Shown here: positions 14,176-21,521 of the stretch, piece by piece
Layout: the number at the start of each line of letters is the position of its first letter
Position numbering within the stretch: the stretch's first letter is position 1
Virus record (IMG/VR): IMGVR_UViG_3300036985_004946
Coordinates: 1-23,519 of that record
Origin: a virus
DNA length: 23,519 nt
Direction: 5' to 3' (one strand)
The notes under the pieces: model-generated
Told to the model about the DNA's origin: nothing
What the model saw: the letters and a program-made list of their open reading frames with translations, nothing else
Databases searched by the model: none
Translations under genes and position numbers: made by a program

Positions 14176-14771
14176 ACGAGTCCGAAGTTGAAGTTCAGCA
14201 GCCATCCTCATTCGATGATAGGCCTTTTGATGCAGCTGTGGAAAGATCGATCGGCAATGCCTCCTACTTGGGGGCTTTCGATCAACTGTATGCAGTCATT
14301 CAGATGCTTGGGGCAGAGCTTTGTGACAAGCTTGATGATCCAGACTTGGATGCGCCCAGCCGGCAAGAGCTGTTGATTCAGATCGTTGAGCCGGTGGTGG
14401 AAAGAATCCTGATGGATGATGGTACATGGTACTCGTCCGATCGGCTCAAGCGTCAGTTGGAACTGGCAGATCCCACCAATGCTGGCCCAGACTTGGCCCA
14501 TGTTCTGAGGGAGTTTTTCTACCAGTATGCAATCGAGCTGGGTCAGATGATCCGGTATGCGAACACCCCAGGAGTCCTGCCCGAGCAGTGGAACTGGCAG
14601 CCCAAGGCAATGACAACCCGCGCAGCACTTCTGCTTCATGGGTATGAGATTGAAGATGAGGATAGCTTGATGGCCTACAATGCGTTTGTGTCTGGAAGGT
14701 CTTTGCTAGGCGACAAAGTGGAAGAGATGTTGACTGCAGCCAACGAGGCCTTCCAGGAAGATCCTGAGTGA
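14163..14771 (+). CDS. Hypothetical protein in the head operon, 202 aa
   Basis: The protein is acidic and mostly helical (SYLGAFDQLYAVIQMLGAEL, LAHVLREFFYQYAIELGQM). I do not recognise it. It starts at an ATG 13 bases before the portal polyprotein stop and ends at the start of the MuF gene, so the three are likely translated in a coupled manner. Its place between portal and minor head protein suggests a virion or head-assembly role. An immunity or chaperone partner of the ADP-ribosyltransferase/kinase region is an alternative, because small acidic proteins often follow toxins, but no motif supports that directly. No membrane segment is visible. Confidence 0.7.
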   Translation: MGSVNESEVEVQQPSSFDDRPFDAAVERSIGNASYLGAFDQLYAVIQMLGAELCDKLDDPDLDAPSRQELLIQIVEPVVERILMDDGTWYSSDRLKRQLELADPTNAGPDLAHVLREFFYQYAIELGQMIRYANTPGVLPEQWNWQPKAMTTRAALLLHGYEIEDEDSLMAYNAFVSGRSLLGDKVEEMLTAANEAFQEDPE

Positions 14772-16516
14772 TGGACGATGAGAACCGGATGCAGCTGGAG
14801 GCGGACTTGCAGGCTCGGATCGAGCTGGGGTTGAGCAAGGAGCCAGAGACAGTGAAGGAGTTCCGCAAGACGACAGCCAGGTGGCAGAAGCCCCTGGAAG
14901 ATCAGTACGAGCTGGCCATGGTGATGCTGTTGATCCAGTTTGCCGAACAGTACCCAGAATCTCCTTTGGGTGAAGAACTGGCCAAAAGGAATTCACAGCT
15001 TGACAAACTGATCCGAAGGCGAGCCCAGGTCCTTGCCAACAGGCAAATGAAGAAGCTTGACAGGAGGCTTCAAAAGACCAACCGAAGGATTGTCAAAGAG
15101 GAAGAAGAGCAGAGCTTGGAAGATGACAGCATCCTGGAGAACCGGCTCTGGGGGAAGAATCGGGCTGAGGCCATTGCTGTCACAGAAACGACAACGGCCA
15201 TCAATATCGGTGAGCATGAGGCTGTCCAGATAGCCAAGCAGCAATTTGGAATGGATGCCTACGCTGTGTGGTTCACTGCAGAGGATGAAAGGGTGTGTTT
15301 TCCAGCAGGAACAATGGTCACAACACCAAGAGGAAATGTGGCAATAGAAAAGCTTGCAATTGGTGATTTAGTGGAAACAAGGCGTGGGCCAAGGAGAGTG
15401 ATGGCAACATCATCCAGGGCTTACAGTGGAAAACTGATTGAAGTCAAAGCTGGGTCACATTGTGCCGTTTCAACTTGCGATCATCCATACTGGACCAAAG
15501 AGCATGGCTGGAAGCGAGCAGAGAATCTATGTGTTGGTGACAGCGTTTATCTTGTTTCTAAGCAATACATCCAGATTGACAGTGTTGTTGATTTCAACTT
15601 CAGTAATGCGAACAAGCAGGTATCCTTCCTTGGCAATGCAGCTAGCCTTCCTTGCATCTCTGGCTTGTGTGGTGCTATGCCAATAAGACCCGTCAACTTC
15701 AATGGCAAGGTTGAGGGAGGGAATGAAGAAATCGATACTAAATCTGCCAAGTCGCAACTCTCGTTCAAACGGAATTTGCATTCTGGTGAGAGAAAGCCTA
15801 ACAGCCTTCTCAATGCTTGTTTCTTGCTTGCTGCGTCTGTAGCAGGCAAAGCAGCAAAACTGACGCTTCATAGCTCCAGGCAATGCACGAAACGATTCTT
15901 GGCAAGTCTTGCATTGCAGCATTCTTACAGGTCTTCTGCATGCCTCAGAGCAGTAATGTCTGGCGTATCGCTTTTCTGCCGTTACGATTGGATTCCCACA
16001 TCGTTTGCATGGTGGGCGAACTACAGAAGCATGCCTGCATTCAATACTGCACATGTTGTATCGACTGGCAATAGAAGCCCGGACTGTAAAAGGCTTATCG
16101 CATCGTGTGCATGTCTTGGTGACAAACTTGGTAGCTTTGCGAGTGCATGCTGCGCTGCATCTTCTGTTGCTGCAAGCTTTGGCTCGCGATGGTGTAACAT
16201 AAAAGGTTGTATTGCAAACTTCGCATTGCTTGTAAATTCCGAGGCGTTTGCGTTTAGGTGGATCAAACTTCAGTCTGTCAAAAGTAATCGGCATGTGTCA
16301 CCTGTTCGTCATGGGCAGTCAACCAAGGATGTTATAGTGTATGACATACGGGTTGAAGATCAACCGGAGTTTTTTGCAAATGGAATGCTTGTTCACAACT
16401 GTGAGATTTGCCTCCCTTTCCATGGCACCAAAGAAGATGTCTGGGGTGATGAGTTCCCCTACGGCGGCCCGGTCCATGTTCGCTGCCGATGCAGTCTTGT
16501 GTGGTATGTGAAATAG
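14771..16516 (+). CDS. MuF-type minor head protein interrupted by an intein
   Basis: The precursor has 581 residues: a 175-residue N-extein, a 368-residue intein and a 38-residue C-extein, giving a 213-residue spliced product. The exteins join as WFTAEDERV then CEICLPFHG, with VHVRCRC near the end, which is the conserved zinc-like tail of the phage Mu gpF/SPP1 gp7 head-morphogenesis family. Such proteins bind the portal and help DNA enter and leave the head. The long charged helix in the N-extein (RQMKKLDRRLQKTNRRIVK) fits. The insertion lies exactly at the first conserved Cys of the motif, so without splicing the protein should be non-functional. GTG 14768 is an alternative start; ATG 14771 is preferred. 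Confidence 0.85.
   Translation: MDDENRMQLEADLQARIELGLSKEPETVKEFRKTTARWQKPLEDQYELAMVMLLIQFAEQYPESPLGEELAKRNSQLDKLIRRRAQVLANRQMKKLDRRLQKTNRRIVKEEEEQSLEDDSILENRLWGKNRAEAIAVTETTTAINIGEHEAVQIAKQQFGMDAYAVWFTAEDERVCFPAGTMVTTPRGNVAIEKLAIGDLVETRRGPRRVMATSSRAYSGKLIEVKAGSHCAVSTCDHPYWTKEHGWKRAENLCVGDSVYLVSKQYIQIDSVVDFNFSNANKQVSFLGNAASLPCISGLCGAMPIRPVNFNGKVEGGNEEIDTKSAKSQLSFKRNLHSGERKPNSLLNACFLLAASVAGKAAKLTLHSSRQCTKRFLASLALQHSYRSSACLRAVMSGVSLFCRYDWIPTSFAWWANYRSMPAFNTAHVVSTGNRSPDCKRLIASCACLGDKLGSFASACCAASSVAASFGSRWCNIKGCIANFALLVNSEAFAFRWIKLQSVKSNRHVSPVRHGQSTKDVIVYDIRVEDQPEFFANGMLVHNCEICLPFHGTKEDVWGDEFPYGGPVHVRCRCSLVWYVK
15296..16399 (+). mobile_element. Intein in the minor head gene, 368 aa
   Basis: The splicing domain (Hint fold) removes itself from the precursor and joins the exteins. 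Block A is CFPAGTMVTTPRGN with Cys1 at 15296-15298, followed by AIEKLAIGDLVETRRG. Block B contains STCDHPYW with the TxxH motif. The C-terminal block reads VIVYDIRVEDQPEFFANG and ends MLVHN, giving the penultimate His and terminal Asn, and the next extein residue is Cys. All catalytic residues for standard (class 1) splicing are present. The roughly 245 residues between the N and C splicing halves read on the + strand as a Ser/Ala/Cys-rich sequence without a fold I recognise, because the coding information there lies on the other strand. Confidence 0.9.
15527..16294 (-). CDS. Antisense homing endonuclease inside the intein
   Basis: The 255-aa protein starts at ATG (16294-16292 on the minus strand) with AGGTG four bases upstream, its own ribosome site. 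Residues about 20-175 hold four zinc-finger-like repeats of CxxC...CxxxxC type (CEVC, CTRC, CKRC and CKTC, each followed by a later Cys pair such as CSIEC or CSEAC). The C-terminal 80 residues match the Vsr/DUF559-like PD-(D/E)xK nuclease fold: RFSIDFFIPSLNLAIEVDG, then SYWH and YLLVRITEVEI. The E, D, H and D positions fit the EDxHD homing endonucleases such as I-Bth0305I, with IPFERE supplying the Glu. It would cut intein-free alleles and so spread the intein. A TATAAC box (minus strand, 16336-16331) may be part of its promoter. Confidence 0.85.
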   Translation of the reverse strand: MPITFDRLKFDPPKRKRLGIYKQCEVCNTTFYVTPSRAKACSNRRCSAACTRKATKFVTKTCTRCDKPFTVRASIASRYNMCSIECRHASVVRPPCKRCGNPIVTAEKRYARHYCSEACRRPVRMLQCKTCQESFRALPGAMKRQFCCFACYRRSKQETSIEKAVRLSLTRMQIPFERELRLGRFSIDFFIPSLNLAIEVDGSYWHSTTQARDARKASCIAKEGYLLVRITEVEINNTVNLDVLLRNKINAVTNT

Positions 16517-16577
16517 TTTTGCCCTTTGCCGGCTGGGTGGTCAAGATCTCGTAAGAATCTGACGCATGGGGGCAAAC

Positions 16578-17837
16578 ATGCAAAGATTTCATGAGAGCGC
16601 GACGGGCTACGCAAAGGTTGACCGCGAAGGTGGTGTGATCCGCGATGTCCGTGTTATCAAGACAACTTCAAAGAACAAGCGCCGGTACTTGGAGCAAGCT
16701 CTGAGGTCTGGAATCCCTTTGTACGAAGGCGTCACTATTGGAATTGACCATGTGAAGCCAACGGCAGGGAATCCAAATCCTGAGAGGGCATTCAGTACCT
16801 TCTGGGGCAAGCTGCAAAATGTCCGTTGGTTTGAAGACGGACTGATCGGTGACCTTCACTATCTCAAGTCTCATCCCATGACTGAGCACATTCTTGAGGC
16901 AGCCGAGCGATTCCCAGAGAACTTTGGCTTGTCTCACGATGCCGATGGTGACTCCACTATTGCTGCCGATGGCTGGCGGGAGATTCGCGAGATCACCAAA
17001 GTCTACTCTGTGGACTTGGTCACCAACCCGGGCAGTACGACAGGCCTGTTTGAGTCTCTGGGCAGCAAGGGCAAAACACGAAGGGACAAGCGGCGTGCAA
17101 AACGCAGCAAGTCAAAAGAGCAGGGGTCGCTGGTCGGCAGTGGCTCATTCCAAGAAGGTTTCATTTTGGGTGGTCAAGCAATGTCTACAGTTATCGATAA
17201 GTTGGATCCAAAGCGTTTGTTCGAAGAGTTCATGGCCGACGACATGATGGGTCCCAGCCCGATGGCCAGTTCCATGGAAGGAGAAATGGAGAAAGAGGAT
17301 GGTGGCCTAGAAGAAGCCTTCAAGGCTGAGGCCATCAAGGTCCTGGAGGATACAGCAATGGATTCAGCTGCCAAGCTGGCCAAGCTCAAAGCGATCTTCA
17401 AAGCAAAGGATCAAGTGATGGCAACTCTTGGAGCAGATAGCGCACCAGCAAGTGCTCCTGAAAAACAAGAGTCCACCGAGGAAGGCTACACCCCAGACGA
17501 GGAAGAAGAAGAGATGAGTGAATCAGCAAGAAAGCAGATTGGTTCTTTGCAAGAAGAACTGAAGACGCTTCGGGACAAGATTGCTTTGGAAGAAGGCCGG
17601 GCAGCATGCGTCAAGCTCTTGGAGTCTGGAAACCGAGAGGTAAGTGAAGTCAGGGTCAATGCCTTGCTTCGGACTCCTGACAAGGAAAGAAAGGCTTTGC
17701 TGGAATCATTCCCAGCCAAGGCCGTACAGAAACAACGACCACTTTCAAGCCCTTCTGCTTTGCAGGAGTCTGGATCCAGAAGCGGCAGCTTTGAGTACCC
17801 CAAAGATATCAACGCCTTCAGGGAAAACCTGAAGTAA
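16578..17837 (+). CDS. Prohead protease fused to scaffold
   Basis: The N-terminal 165 residues resemble the head-maturation protease family: IGIDHVKPTAGNPN, FGLSHDADG (candidate catalytic H120) and KVYSVDLVTNPGSTTGLFES (candidate nucleophile S144). A very basic linker (KTRRDKRRAKRSKSK) follows. From about residue 200 the protein is acidic, helical and low in complexity (PDEEEEEM, SLQEELKTLRDKIALEEG), as scaffolds are. The enzyme would cut the scaffold, capsid N-terminus and perhaps the portal polyprotein during head maturation. ATG 16578 is favoured by GGGGG five bases upstream; ATG 16566 would add four residues. Position between MuF and capsid genes fits. An internal in-frame start at 17181 may yield free scaffold. 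Confidence 0.8.
   Translation: MQRFHESATGYAKVDREGGVIRDVRVIKTTSKNKRRYLEQALRSGIPLYEGVTIGIDHVKPTAGNPNPERAFSTFWGKLQNVRWFEDGLIGDLHYLKSHPMTEHILEAAERFPENFGLSHDADGDSTIAADGWREIREITKVYSVDLVTNPGSTTGLFESLGSKGKTRRDKRRAKRSKSKEQGSLVGSGSFQEGFILGGQAMSTVIDKLDPKRLFEEFMADDMMGPSPMASSMEGEMEKEDGGLEEAFKAEAIKVLEDTAMDSAAKLAKLKAIFKAKDQVMATLGADSAPASAPEKQESTEEGYTPDEEEEEMSESARKQIGSLQEELKTLRDKIALEEGRAACVKLLESGNREVSEVRVNALLRTPDKERKALLESFPAKAVQKQRPLSSPSALQESGSRSGSFEYPKDINAFRENLK
17168..17183 (+). promoter_or_regulatory. Possible internal start for free scaffold
   Basis: GGGTGG (17168-17173) lies seven bases before an in-frame ATG (17181-17183), exactly where the protease domain and basic linker end and the acidic scaffold begins. 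Translation from here would give a 218-residue scaffold, as lambda makes Nu3 from within gene C. This is inferred from position and sequence only. Confidence 0.4.
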
Positions 17838-17921
17838 GGGTGCAAGACTTTTCGTTTAATTGGTCTGCCACCGTGGTGGATTGATTGGTTTGATTAAAGC
17901 TAACTCGGCAAAGAGGATAAA

Positions 17922-18638
17922 ATGCGAGCGATTGACTTACCCCATGACATTCTGAGAGCCACACAGCAGTTCGGCTTCATGGATGACTTCCTACAAGAAG
18001 ATGCACACCAATGGACCACAACGGCAACCGATTCAGGCACAAGCACGATCGCTGACGCTGCCGGTGGAATCATGGTTTTAGCAGCCAGTGATGGTACGGC
18101 AGCCGACAACGACGAAACCTACTTGAGCACGATTGAGCAAGTTCGGATCGCGGCCAATAAGCCATTCATCATCGGTGCATCGATCCAGTTTACTGAAGCA
18201 GCAACCAATGCGGCAAACGTGTTGTTTGGATGCATGAATGCAGTGGCTGCCAACGCGCTGCAAGACAACGGACTTGGGCCTGCTGCTAACTTTAGCGGTG
18301 CAGCCTTTTTCAAAGTGGATGGCAGCCGTAACTGGCGGGTCATCTACTCCGATGGTACTACTCAGACAATTGCTGAGCTAACAGAAGTGAATTCGCTTCG
18401 CAAGCAAGCAGAGTTGTCTGGTGTTGCTGTTTATCAGCATCTCAGCATCGACATCATTCCAAAGACTTCCACCTTGGTGGATGTGATCTTCAAGATCGAC
18501 GGATCGACGGTGTTCAAGATGCTTGACCGCACTTTTGCCAGTGCCACTGAAGCCAGTGTTGTCGTTGGTCTGAAGGCTGGATCAGCCACAGCACAGACGA
18601 TGAACGTGGACTATGCATACTTGTGTGCCCGACGATAG
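17922..18638 (+). CDS. Lectin-fold-like virion protein, 238 aa
   Basis: The protein begins after AGAGGATAAA, a good ribosome site. The FMDDFLQEDAHQWTTTATDSG start, AGGIMVLAASDGTAADNDET and the later beta-strand pattern (NWRVIYSDGTTQTIAEL, LVDVIFKIDGSTVFKML) fit a concanavalin/LamG-type jelly roll often seen in phage capsid decoration or virion-surface proteins. It lies between scaffold and major capsid genes, the usual place for a decoration protein. I cannot name a family with certainty. The 84-base gap upstream contains a short palindrome, CCACC GT GGTGG (17868-17879), which could be a binding site or a hairpin. No signal peptide is visible. Confidence 0.6.
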   Translation: MRAIDLPHDILRATQQFGFMDDFLQEDAHQWTTTATDSGTSTIADAAGGIMVLAASDGTAADNDETYLSTIEQVRIAANKPFIIGASIQFTEAATNAANVLFGCMNAVAANALQDNGLGPAANFSGAAFFKVDGSRNWRVIYSDGTTQTIAELTEVNSLRKQAELSGVAVYQHLSIDIIPKTSTLVDVIFKIDGSTVFKMLDRTFASATEASVVVGLKAGSATAQTMNVDYAYLCARR

Positions 18639-18706
18639 GCCTTTGTGAGCAGTTCGTACCTTGTGGTTTTTGTTTGTTTTAGATTAGAAGTTAGGGAGTA
18701 TTCACT

Positions 18707-19861
18707 GTGGATCATAAGACCCGCCGTCACCAGGCGCTGAGACGACTTTACGAGGCTGCTGAACGTGACAACGCAGTCGAACGATTCAAGCAGGATTTTC
18801 AAGAGACATTGGCATCGGAAGGCCCAGGTCTGGCAGATCGATATTCGGTCCGTCACTTGTTTGAGAACTTTGTGGAAAACGGTCGCGAGGCGATCCAGTT
18901 TCTGCGCCCAGCTTCCATGGGTGGCTATGTGAACTTCCAGGAAAGTGCCGGCCTGGTGGATACGGCAAACTTTGCCAACATCATGGGCCAAATCACTTAC
19001 ACAGCTACGTTGAACGGGTACAACATGCCTGGCTTGATTGGTGACCAGTTAGTGGAAACCATTCAGACAGACTTCTCCGGCGAGCGAATCCCAGGCGTAG
19101 GCCGTTTGGGTGACGATGTGGAAGTTGTCAGAGAGGGCGAGCCCTACCCCAATGCACAATTTGGGGAAGAGTATGTTGACACCCCAGAAACCATCAAGCG
19201 TGGTGTGATTGTCAATATCACCAGGGAAGCTTTGTTCTTCGATCGAACTGGCCTCATCCTTAGTGAAGCCGGCAAGATGGGCAACCGAGTTTCGGTTAAC
19301 CGAGAAAAACGCATCCTTGATGTGGTGCTTGGGATCTCGACCGTGTATCGACGCAATGGTGCAGCTGCACAAGCCACCTATGCCTCCGACAACTCAGTTT
19401 CCAACACCCTTAGCGATTGGTCCAACTTGGATGTTGCTTTGCAGAAGTTCAACGACATGACAGATCCTGTCACCGGTGAACCAATTGCCATGAATCCGAA
19501 TCTCTTGGTTGTTCCCAAGCGATTGGAAAACACAGCCAAGCGAATCATGAATGCAACCATGGTACGGGTGGGCACCAATACGGCAGCCAACCAAACCTAC
19601 ACCAACGGCAATCAAGTGGATAGTCCTTACCAAGTCATCTCCAGTCCATACGTCAAGGCGCGGTCCGGCTCCGACACAACATGGTGGTTGGGTGATTTCA
19701 AGCAAGGGTTTGTGTACATGCAAAACTGGCCTTTGTCGGTCCTGCAAGAGGGCAGCAACACGGAAGTCGGATTCACAAGAGATGTGATCGCACGCTACCG
19801 AGTCACCGAGCGCGGTGCCGCGGCAGTTCGCGAGCGTCTCTGTGCAGTCAAAAACACCTAG
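18707..19861 (+). CDS. Major capsid protein
   Basis: This 384-aa protein starts at GTG 18707, with GGGAG ten bases upstream and no better ATG nearby. Its position after the protease/scaffold and decoration genes, its length and its composition fit the HK97-fold capsid subunit. The N-terminal 60 residues are charged and helical (RRLYEAAERDNAVERFKQDF), like the delta domain that is removed on maturation. The middle and C-terminal parts (VVREGEPYPNAQFGEEYVDT, NITREALFFDRTGLIL, PNLLVVPKRLENTAKRIMN, WLGDFKQGFVYMQNWPLSVL) follow the pattern of Mu-type/HK97-like capsids. No covalent-crosslink Lys/Asn pair can be judged from sequence alone. It should be one of the most highly expressed genes in the window. 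Confidence 0.85.
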   Translation: MDHKTRRHQALRRLYEAAERDNAVERFKQDFQETLASEGPGLADRYSVRHLFENFVENGREAIQFLRPASMGGYVNFQESAGLVDTANFANIMGQITYTATLNGYNMPGLIGDQLVETIQTDFSGERIPGVGRLGDDVEVVREGEPYPNAQFGEEYVDTPETIKRGVIVNITREALFFDRTGLILSEAGKMGNRVSVNREKRILDVVLGISTVYRRNGAAAQATYASDNSVSNTLSDWSNLDVALQKFNDMTDPVTGEPIAMNPNLLVVPKRLENTAKRIMNATMVRVGTNTAANQTYTNGNQVDSPYQVISSPYVKARSGSDTTWWLGDFKQGFVYMQNWPLSVLQEGSNTEVGFTRDVIARYRVTERGAAAVRERLCAVKNT

Positions 19862-19891
19862 TAGGTAGTTTGCAGAAAAACTGATACGATG

Positions 19892-19927
19892 AGGGGGAGT
19901 GAGGATGAATTCGTTCCCCTTTATTTA
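19892..19927 (+). terminator. Possible terminator after the capsid gene
   Basis: AGGGGGA (19892-19898) can pair with TCCCCT (19915-19920), followed by TTATTT. The loop is about 16 bases and contains GAATTC. A stop for strong capsid transcription is expected here, but the long loop makes this uncertain. Confidence 0.35.
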
Positions 19928-19941
19928 CAAGGTAGAAGCGT

Positions 19942-20427
19942 ATGGCTGATGGTGACAAGAGCATTAGTGGGATAGAAAAAGCGATGCGAGAGCTGGAGGC
20001 CAGAGAGGCCGCGATCGCAAAGAAGGAAAAGGAGGTCGCTGATCGGGAGATGGCAATCGTCGCGGCTGAGGACTCGTCCAAGACACGACCACTGCGAGCC
20101 ACCGAGGATGTTTTCAAGGGGGATTTCCCCTATTTGTTCCAGGTCAAGTCAGTCAACAACAACCCAGAAGTAAAGACAAAAACGGTCGAGTGCTGCGACG
20201 AGTCGGAAGCCAAGAGGTGGTATCAAGTAACGACACCACATCCGAAGAATCCAACCAAGCAGATTGATCTTGTTGTCTACCCTGTGGATGTTGTTTGTTT
20301 GAGTCCAGAGCGTGAGCTTCGGTTCTCGAAGGAGAAGCGTTTGTCGCATGCTCTGAAGCGTTTGGAAGCCGGTTTCTCTATCAGCAAAGAAGATCAGCAA
20401 CTGTTGGTCGAAGCTGAAAAAATATAG
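19942..20427 (+). CDS. Hypothetical protein with N-terminal coiled coil, 161 aa
   Basis: Residues about 8-45 form a charged heptad-like helix (IEKAMRELEAREAAIAKKEK, then EVADREMAIVAAED), a likely coiled coil. The C-terminal 110 residues are mixed (DVFKGDFPYLFQVKSVNNN, KQIDLVVYPVDVVCL) and end in a helical, charged tail. I do not recognise the family. The gene follows the capsid gene after 80 bases, where head-completion or head-tail connector proteins usually lie, and starts behind AAGG. It may be such a connector, but no motif shows this. Confidence 0.6.
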   Translation: MADGDKSISGIEKAMRELEAREAAIAKKEKEVADREMAIVAAEDSSKTRPLRATEDVFKGDFPYLFQVKSVNNNPEVKTKTVECCDESEAKRWYQVTTPHPKNPTKQIDLVVYPVDVVCLSPERELRFSKEKRLSHALKRLEAGFSISKEDQQLLVEAEKI

Positions 20428-20447
20428 AAGGGGGGTGATCCTAATCT

Positions 20448-20648
20448 ATGACAATATACCTAGTGAATTTGGATGGATACGAGAGCCTACAGGATGCCGA
20501 AGATGCGTCCGAGGCTGTTCGTCTTGCTCGATGCGAATCCTGCTTGGCCAGCGTGATCTGTGTAAGTTGTACCCAGTACAGCGAGCCCGCGCCGGTCGAG
20601 CAGTCCGAGGAAGAAGTCCAAGATGATAATGGTTTGCTTTCAGAATGA
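20448..20648 (+). CDS. Small Cys-rich protein, 66 aa
   Basis: The start ATG 20448 follows AAGGGGGGTGATC, one of the strongest ribosome sites in the window, which favours this frame over an overlapping one beginning near 20435. Two pairs, CESC and CVSC, lie 10 residues apart and could bind one zinc ion. The C-terminus is acidic (EQSEEEVQDDNG). The family is not recognised. It lies between the coiled-coil protein and a larger unknown gene, within the connector/tail region. Confidence 0.6.
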   Translation: MTIYLVNLDGYESLQDAEDASEAVRLARCESCLASVICVSCTQYSEPAPVEQSEEEVQDDNGLLSE

Positions 20649-20653
20649 TTGAT

Positions 20654-20668
20654 TGCCGACCATCGGCA
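20654..20668 (+). terminator. Short hairpin after the small Cys-rich gene
   Basis: TGCCGA and TCGGCA form a perfect six-pair stem around CCA, five bases after the stop at 20648. No T run follows. The hairpin makes it less likely that the next gene starts at the first in-frame codons here. Confidence 0.3.
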
Positions 20669-20745
20669 TGATACAAAAACAAGGAATGGGCAGCACACAG
20701 TGTGTTGCCTATTTTGATAAAAGTACTTTTGAAGAGAAGAGAAAC

Positions 20746-21423
20746 ATGGGCATGATTACCGAGCTATCACTGCAGGAACAAGTTGTCATTGGCGGCGAAA
20801 AGATTGCCGTTCACAAGTGGCAGCTAAACAACCAACACCTTCAACAATTCTGCTACGTCATCTCGCGTCTGCAAATGGCTATCTTGGAGATGGATAGCAA
20901 CAACTCCACAGGCCAAATGGTCGTCGCTGACTCCGAGGCTATCAATTCAGACTGGACCCGCGCCAAACTAGAGTGGGACCTGGCCAAGAAGTACCGCAAT
21001 CTCGCTCCAGCGGCACAGGAAAAGCTTTTGACAGTTCTTGCCATCACTGACAACGAGCAGCTCAGGACAGCTAATGTGAAGTGCAGACGGGTCATTACGG
21101 CCCTGTCTACCCTGATGCAAAAGGTTTTGTTCTCGGACTCGGCCAAGCTTCAGTATGGGATTGGGGATCGGGATATTGCCAGATTCGAAGAGCACATGAA
21201 ATACGTGGAAGAGCTTCTCCTCACCTACATTGGCACTGGCATAGAAACCAGTACAGGCATCTCCATTCCAGCCCACGAGCACTTGGGCGTTGTGATCCCT
21301 CCACTCAGCATGCATGAGGCCCAGGTCTCAGAGCCATCTCCAGGCTTCAGAGGCACTCCAGGCAAAGATGCACTGGACACTGAGTCAACTGTTCCTGTTT
21401 CTGGCAGCAACACGACAAAGTAG
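20746..21423 (+). CDS. Hypothetical head-tail/tail region protein, 225 aa
   Basis: The protein is predominantly helical: MGMITELSLQEQVVIGGEKI, HKWQLNNQHLQQFCYVISRL, TRAKLEWDLAKKYRNLAPAA and DRDIARFEEHMKYVEELLL. Its C-terminal 55 residues are Pro/Ser/Thr-rich and probably disordered. I do not recognise it. I chose ATG 20746 because GAAGAG-type bases precede it; in-frame starts at 20668, 20686 or TTG 20653 would add up to 31 residues (including CVAYFDKSTFEEKRN) and cannot be excluded. Its position suggests a connector or tail-assembly role. Confidence 0.55.
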   Translation: MGMITELSLQEQVVIGGEKIAVHKWQLNNQHLQQFCYVISRLQMAILEMDSNNSTGQMVVADSEAINSDWTRAKLEWDLAKKYRNLAPAAQEKLLTVLAITDNEQLRTANVKCRRVITALSTLMQKVLFSDSAKLQYGIGDRDIARFEEHMKYVEELLLTYIGTGIETSTGISIPAHEHLGVVIPPLSMHEAQVSEPSPGFRGTPGKDALDTESTVPVSGSNTTK

Positions 21424-21453
21424 TGCCTTTGGGTAGGTAGGAAAATATATGCT

Positions 21454-21469
21454 TGCCAGTCATCTGGCA
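21454..21469 (+). terminator. Hairpin in the gap after 21423
   Basis: TGCCAG and CTGGCA form a perfect six-pair stem with a four-base loop, 30 bases after the preceding stop. It is not followed by T residues. It may slow transcription or protect the upstream mRNA. The remaining gap (21470-21521) shows nothing else clear. Confidence 0.3.
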
Positions 21470-21521
21470 GGCTTACTGGGAAGCATCAGAAACAAGCCAT
21501 GCGCATAAGGGAGCAGCAATT

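Noticed and set aside
14446-14868. Long open minus-strand frame across the 14163-14771 gene and MuF start
   Set aside because: Ser/Pro/Arg-rich composition, no ribosome site or motif; it mirrors codon bias of the + strand genes.
15547-15849. Second minus-strand frame inside the intein
   Set aside because: It overlaps the endonuclease in another frame and lacks its zinc-finger and nuclease motifs.
16005-16202. Sense-strand proteins within the intein linker as real domains (LAGLIDADG or DOD)
   Set aside because: No LAGLIDADG, HNH or GIY-YIG motif appears in the sense linker; its composition is that of an antisense shadow of the endonuclease.
20435-20626. Alternative frame over the small Cys-rich gene
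   Set aside because: The strong SD AAGGGGGG is best placed for ATG 20448; the alternative starts within the SD-to-start spacer.
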